In this document: positions 59,928 through 64,000 of the stretch, one piece after another | Layout: each line of letters starts with the position of its first letter | How positions within the stretch are numbered: the stretch's first letter is position 1 | NCBI RefSeq assembly: GCF_009831215.1 | Contig: NZ_WUTW01000001.1 | Location: 496,001 to 560,000 of the forward strand | Reading direction: 5' to 3' | Origin: Actinomadura rayongensis | GTDB taxonomy: Bacteria > Actinomycetota > Actinomycetes > Streptosporangiales > Streptosporangiaceae | Length of the DNA: 64,000 nucleotides | Notes under the pieces: model-generated | Seen by the model: only the letters and a program-made list of their open reading frames with translations | Databases searched by the model: none | Told to the model about the DNA's origin: nothing | Made by a program: the position numbers and the translations under genes

Positions 59928-62269
59928 CGGTTCCCTCCCTCGCCGGCGCGTCCGCGCCGCCACCGGTCCACCCGCACGCCCGCCGCGACGCCGTGCGCCA
60001 CGACCGCCAGCACCATGATCAAGATCCACAGCAGTCCCGCCACCGGGGTGATCGCCGCCGCCAGCAGGACGAGCAGCAGCACCGGGACGATCGCCGCCAG
60101 GAGAAGGACGCCGCAGCCGCGCGGTCCGTTCCGCCGCGCCGCGCCCGACATCGTCGCCGACGCCCGCGACAGGCCCCGGCCGCCCACGCCGAGCACCCGC
60201 GACAGCACCGCCCACGGACCGAGCGGCAGGTAGTCGCCCGCCTGCCGCCGCGCGACGGCGACCTCGATCCCGCACTGCGCGAGCGCGGCGAGGACGGACG
60301 CGAACGCGAGCACGCCGAAGCCGACCGAGCTGCCGCTGCGGTGCAGGCCGACGGACGTGGTGCCGCCGTCGCCGCCGCCTCCCGCGACCACCGAGATCAG
60401 CGCGCTGACGGCCAGCCAGATCAGCAGCAGGGGGACCGACCAGGCGACGGCGCGGAGCGTGGCGTTGGCGCGTCCTGCGAGGCGCTTGCGCTCCAGCTCG
60501 GCGCGGCGCTCGGCCAACGTCGCCTGGTGGCGTTCGGCGGCGGCCCGCTCGCGCGCCCGCGCCTCGACCTCCAGCACGGCCTCCGGCGCCGCGCGCACGA
60601 CCGCGAACTGGCGCAGCGGGTCGTCGCCCGCGCCGTCGGCGATCCAGCGGAACCACGGGACGTCCGCGCGGACCGCCGCGCGCGCCCGTCCCGCCGCCTG
60701 CGCGATGTTCTGGCGCGCCTCGGCCGGACGGGCGGCGAGGGCCAGCAGGGTCAGCAGCACGACCGGGGGGTCGTCGGCCGGGGCGCCCGCCTCCGGGAGC
60801 CGTCCGGGCAGGCCCGGCGGGGTCGACTCCTGGCCGCGCAGCCAGCGCGCGAGGTCGTTCCATGCCGCGACGTGGTGATGCCATTGCTCATGCACGGCCA
60901 CCAAGTCATGGCCTTCGGGTGAGGCCGCGAGGACGGGCAGCAGGTCCCTGTCCCAGAGCGCGCGGCCGATCAGGCAGGCCGTCCGGTGGTCGGGGTGCGC
61001 GGGATCGCCCGCCAGCGCGGCCAGGCCCGGCAGGTCCGCGGCCGTCACGCGGCGGCCGAGGAAGAACGGCGGCAGGTCCGGGTCGAGCCAGCGGACGAGG
61101 TGCAGCAGCTTCTCGTCCGGCGGCAGGTCCGCCGCGAGGTACCGGTCGACGAGCGCGATCGTGCCGTCGTCGGGGACCTCGGCGAGCCAGTCGCGCAGCG
61201 TCCGCCACGCCTCGCCCGCCGCGCCCCGGCCGAAGAAGTGCGGCGCGGCCTCGTCCCAGCGCTCGACGAGGACGCGCGCGAACTCACGCCGGTCGTCGTG
61301 GCGGCGGCCCGCGAACGGGACGCCCCTTCCGGGCGGGACGGTCGCGCGCGCCGGGGCCGCGACGGGCGGGGACGCGCCGTCCAGCCACGCCCTGACCTGC
61401 TCCGATCCCCACCGGCCGCGCGGATCGCGGGTCAGCAGGCCCTGGCACAGCAGCCGCAGGCGCGGGTCGGCGACGTCGTCGGCCGGGACGGCGCGCGTCG
61501 CGAGATGGTCGACCACGGCGGTCTCGCTCAGGCCCGCGAACGGGGGCCGTCCGGTGGCCAGCTCGCGGACGATCACGCCGAGCGACCACCAGTCCCGGGC
61601 GGGGGACACCTGGCCCGACAGCGACTCGGGGGCGGCGTAGACGAGCGTCCGCGACGACGACGCGAACATCACGCTCTGCTCCAGCACCCGGCTCAGGCCG
61701 AAGTCGGCGATCACCACGTCCACCGGGTCGGGGCTGCGGACCAGCACGTTCTCGGGCTTCAGGTCGCGGTGGACCACGCCCGCGCCGTGCAGGGCGTCCA
61801 GGCCCGCCGCGAGCTGCTCCACGATCGCGGCGACCGTGTCGGGCCGCAGCGGGGCGTCCATCAGCGCGCGGAGGTTGCCGGCCTCGGCGTACTCGGCGAT
61901 CTCGTAGTCGCGTCCCTCGGCGGTGCCCGTCTCCAGCACGCTCAGGACGTGCGGGGACGCCAGCAGCGGCAGCTTCTCCCACACCTCCCGGTCGGCGTGG
62001 TAGCCGCGGCGGAACAGCTTGACCACGTACTCGGCGCCCGTCCCGTCCCGGACGAGAACGAGGTCGGACTCCGCGCCCTGCACCGGCAGCTCGGCCACCA
62101 GCCGGAACCGGTCCGCGAGCGGGCCGGGCAGCCGCAGCAGCGGACCCTCCGCCGCCGCCGGGCCGTCGCGCCGCGTGCCGGCCGGGTCGCGCGGACCGGG
62201 GACGTCCCGTCGCGTCGAGCCCGGCTCGCGGCGCGTGGCGTGCGGGGGAGCGTCGTCGAAATCGGCCAC
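59924..62269 (-). CDS. Large membrane Ser/Thr protein kinase
   Basis: 781 residues. A disordered N-terminus (1-45), then the kinase domain (about 55-315): a weak glycine loop, YVVKLFRRG with the lysine near 83, VVHRDLKPENVLV near 163, IADFGLSRVLE near 188 and VYAAPESLSG. A long helical region (about 340-600) has no recognised domain. Four or five transmembrane helices cluster at about 610-630, 655-680 and 715-770. The catalytic Asp, Asn and DFG are intact. GTG 62269 lies 2 bp after the DUF4282 stop. It probably phosphorylates a partner read by the FHA protein. Confidence 0.9.
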   Translation of the reverse strand: MADFDDAPPHATRREPGSTRRDVPGPRDPAGTRRDGPAAAEGPLLRLPGPLADRFRLVAELPVQGAESDLVLVRDGTGAEYVVKLFRRGYHADREVWEKLPLLASPHVLSVLETGTAEGRDYEIAEYAEAGNLRALMDAPLRPDTVAAIVEQLAAGLDALHGAGVVHRDLKPENVLVRSPDPVDVVIADFGLSRVLEQSVMFASSSRTLVYAAPESLSGQVSPARDWWSLGVIVRELATGRPPFAGLSETAVVDHLATRAVPADDVADPRLRLLCQGLLTRDPRGRWGSEQVRAWLDGASPPVAAPARATVPPGRGVPFAGRRHDDRREFARVLVERWDEAAPHFFGRGAAGEAWRTLRDWLAEVPDDGTIALVDRYLAADLPPDEKLLHLVRWLDPDLPPFFLGRRVTAADLPGLAALAGDPAHPDHRTACLIGRALWDRDLLPVLAASPEGHDLVAVHEQWHHHVAAWNDLARWLRGQESTPPGLPGRLPEAGAPADDPPVVLLTLLALAARPAEARQNIAQAAGRARAAVRADVPWFRWIADGAGDDPLRQFAVVRAAPEAVLEVEARARERAAAERHQATLAERRAELERKRLAGRANATLRAVAWSVPLLLIWLAVSALISVVAGGGGDGGTTSVGLHRSGSSVGFGVLAFASVLAALAQCGIEVAVARRQAGDYLPLGPWAVLSRVLGVGGRGLSRASATMSGAARRNGPRGCGVLLLAAIVPVLLLVLLAAAITPVAGLLWILIMVLAVVAHGVAAGVRVDRWRRGRAGEGGNR

Positions 62270-62271
62270 CG

Positions 62272-62775
62272 CTAGATCTTGTCCTTGATGACGCGCAGAT
62301 GCTCGGCGCTCTTGAACCGCACCACGACCGCCTCCATGAAGATCCGCACGAGCAGCAGCTCGAACAGCCACACCAGCGGCGAGGCGACCAGCAGGATGAC
62401 GCCCCAGGCCCAGAAGTCGTCCCAGGTGGAGATCCAGACGCCGAACCCGAACAGCACCGCGCACTGCAGCGTGACCAGCAGCAGCGCGACGAGGTACCAG
62501 AGCTTCACGAGCTTCGGGGTGACCAGGTAGTCGAAGTTCGCGTCGAACAGCGCGCCGATCAGGCCCTTCTCGGCGGGCCGGGGGGCGGGCTGGAAGCGGT
62601 CGGGCACCGGGAAGGCCCCCGAGCCCCGGCCGGGCGGCGGCGGGGGCGGCGGGCCCGCGGGCCCGGGCTGCTGCGGACGCGGCGGCTGCTGCGGATGCCG
62701 GGGCGGCGGCGGGCCGTAGCTCGCACCCGGCCCCTGGGCGGACGGGTGCTGACCGGGCTCCGGGTGTTGCGTCAT
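62272..62775 (-). CDS. DUF4282 membrane protein
   Basis: 167 residues, first gene of the kinase/AAA+ operon. A Pro/Gln-rich cytosolic N-terminus (1-65) precedes LIGALFDANFDYLVTPKLVK and two hydrophobic helices (about 87-112, YLVALLLVTLQCAVLFGFGV; about 118-145), then a basic tail. This is the DUF4282 layout, of unknown function. It may be the membrane sensor or docking subunit of the system. The 242-bp divergent gap to the lipoprotein gene contains a tandem CGGACCCGGG pair (about 62868-62888) and no gene. Confidence 0.88.
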   Translation of the reverse strand: MTQHPEPGQHPSAQGPGASYGPPPPRHPQQPPRPQQPGPAGPPPPPPPGRGSGAFPVPDRFQPAPRPAEKGLIGALFDANFDYLVTPKLVKLWYLVALLLVTLQCAVLFGFGVWISTWDDFWAWGVILLVASPLVWLFELLLVRIFMEAVVVRFKSAEHLRVIKDKI

Positions 62776-63017
62776 CGCCGACTCCTGCGCTCGTTCCTGG
62801 CCGATGCCCCGACTCTAGAACGTCCCGGCCCCCCGAACCCCCGTGCGGCGAGGGGTTCCCGGCCCGGCGGACCCGGGTCGGACCCGGGCCTGGGGGATGG
62901 GCCCGAAGATGGGTCCTGGGGCCCGGACGACGGGCCGCGCGGGTTGGTTGACTGCGCACGTCCGGGGCGGGCGTCCGCTCCCGCCCGCAGCGAGCGGAGC
63001 ACTGACCGGGGGTTCCC

Positions 63018-63635
63018 ATGGTTCGGATCGGGTTGGCCGTGCTGGGCGCGGTGGCGTTATTCGCGACGGGCTGCGGCGGCGGTGACGAGCGACCGGCGCG
63101 GTCGGACGCGACGACGGCGCGGTCGTCGGCGACGCGGCTGGGCGGGGCGTCCACCGGTGTCACGGCGGACGTCCCGGGCGGGTGGCGGAAGGTCGATCCG
63201 CTCACGGACGCCTCCGCCGTCGTGCGCACGTCCTTCGGGCTGACCGGCGAGAACGCCGACCTCGTCCGGCAGCTCATGACCGTCCAGCGCGGCCACGGGA
63301 CCGTCTACGCGCTGGACGGCTCGGTGACCGGCGGCATGGCCCCGCACCTGACGATGGGCTGCGACAGCGGCGGACTGACCGGCGCGTCGCGGGAGCAGCT
63401 CGAACGCAAGCAGCGGGCCCTCGAACCCACGTCGCGCATCACGGAGACCACGGTGGGCGGGAAGCCCGCCTTCCGGGCGTCCTACTCCTCGACCCGGCAG
63501 GGCGTGGCCGTCGACGGCCTGATGGTGCGGGCGTCGGTCTCGGACGAGCGGTTCTGCTTCGTCGAGATCGAGGCGGCGAAGGGCGGCCTGACCGCCGCGA
63601 CCGACGGCATTGCGGCGTCGTTCGCCCTCGCCTGA
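63018..63635 (+). CDS. Probable lipoprotein of unknown function
   Basis: 205 residues. A basic start, a hydrophobic stretch and the lipobox-like FATGC ending at C19 suggest lipid attachment at the outer face. The mature part starts with a Ser/Thr/Ala linker and a domain (about 45-205) with ADVPGGWRKVDPLTDASAVV, HLTMGCDSGGLTG and RITETTVGGKPAFRASYSST, in the style of small actinobacterial surface domains. The lipobox has Ala rather than Leu at -3. It is divergent from the kinase/AAA+ operon. Confidence 0.78.
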   Translation: MVRIGLAVLGAVALFATGCGGGDERPARSDATTARSSATRLGGASTGVTADVPGGWRKVDPLTDASAVVRTSFGLTGENADLVRQLMTVQRGHGTVYALDGSVTGGMAPHLTMGCDSGGLTGASREQLERKQRALEPTSRITETTVGGKPAFRASYSSTRQGVAVDGLMVRASVSDERFCFVEIEAAKGGLTAATDGIAASFALA

Positions 63636-64000
63636 CCCCCGATTTCCGAAGCCCGTCGACGAGCACGCCAAAGGCGTTTCGTCAAGGGCCCGTGGACCTA
63701 TTGACAAGACCGGACGCGGCCATGATCAACGATCTTGACGGCTCCCGCCGCGTGGCATTTCCTCCGTTTACACGTTTCGCCCGAACTAAATGCCTGAAAG
63801 CAGTCGGTCGCGTACATCGCCGTGTCACGATCGGTCCTGCGGGTGTTCGGTCCGGGGCGCGATGCGCCCGGCCCACCGGCCGATCGGCGATCACCGGATC
63901 GTGGACGTTTCTCGGAACTTCACGCAACGGATGCGGGTCCGTGACGAACTCGTCGGCACATGTCGGCATCACACCGGGGTGTCGCCGATTCGCCTTCCTC
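63636..64000. other. Gene-free stretch at window end
   Basis: About 365 bp with A/T content higher than the neighbouring genes. TTGACA-like (near 63700) and TTGACG-like (near 63734) hexamers occur, but no convincing -10 partner. A minus-strand open frame (63682-63972) has no family features or ribosome site and is not supported. Promoters of a gene beyond the window are likely. Confidence 0.4.

Noticed and set aside
63682..63972. Minus-strand gene at the window end
   Set aside because: Composition and lack of a ribosome site do not support coding; nothing recognisable in the translation.

Overview
The window is very GC-rich, dense chromosomal DNA from a high-G+C actinomycete. I think it is a filamentous genus of the Thermomonosporaceae/Actinomadura type, but the genus is an inference. 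Start codons are often GTG or TTG, stop/start overlaps (ATGA, GTGA, TGATG) are common, and several genes appear leaderless. No rRNA, tRNA, CRISPR array or insertion sequence was seen.

Layout. (1) 1-3047, minus: glycine/serine one-carbon operon gcvT-gcvH-glyA-sdaA (sdaA cut by the window edge). (2) 3153-7438, plus: RNase Z, a flavin disulfide reductase and a DUF255 thioredoxin-fold protein. (3) 7627-13643, plus: an NlpC/P60 wall hydrolase with a hairpin-rich leader, two unknown proteins, a short-chain Z-isoprenyl diphosphate synthase, a PIN-PhoH ATPase ended by a strong terminator, and a secreted lysozyme-like protein behind a CRP-type palindrome. (4) 13640-28676: fumC, a Ser/Thr kinase, fumA, an EamA exporter with a divergent MocR regulator, an MFS carrier, a two-gene ABC exporter, a DUF1707 protein, glpX, a TetR regulator, a DUF4245 protein and xseB/xseA. 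(5) 28751-36422: a MarR-MFS pair, a proline-rich protein opposite ispH, ispH, a small membrane protein with rmuC, an esterase and ychF. From memory, the order DUF255 - Z-prenyl synthase - phoH - fumC - glpX - DUF4245 - xseBA - ispH - ychF matches the Rv1084-Rv1112 stretch of Mycobacterium tuberculosis, so this is old actinobacterial core with lineage-specific insertions.

(6) 36864-49123, plus: a compact operon resembling a Gram-positive type IV secretion/conjugation machine: TcpC-like, a small two-helix membrane protein, a giant TcpE-MinD fusion, a 39-residue micro-protein, a VirB4 ATPase, a TrbL/VirB6-like channel protein, a VirB8-like protein and a two-domain peptidoglycan hydrolase. No relaxase, coupling protein, integrase or att site is in the window, so it may be a domesticated transfer or protein-secretion machine. 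(7) 49176-54843: a Mut7-C RNase protein, a Nudix hydrolase, a small secreted protein, an NlpC/P60 hydrolase under a well-conserved c-di-AMP (ydaO) riboswitch, typA, and a secreted beta-rich protein.

(8) 54982-62775, minus: a tightly coupled six-gene signalling operon: DUF4282 membrane protein, membrane Ser/Thr kinase, charged coiled-coil-like protein, ClpB-like AAA+ ATPase, radical-SAM enzyme, and a zinc-ribbon/FHA protein. Kinase plus FHA supplies writing and reading of phosphothreonine; AAA+ plus radical SAM suggests remodelling and covalent modification of an unknown target. This and the Tcp-like operon are the best candidates for poorly described systems. (9) 63018-63635: a lipoprotein, then about 365 bp without a supported gene.
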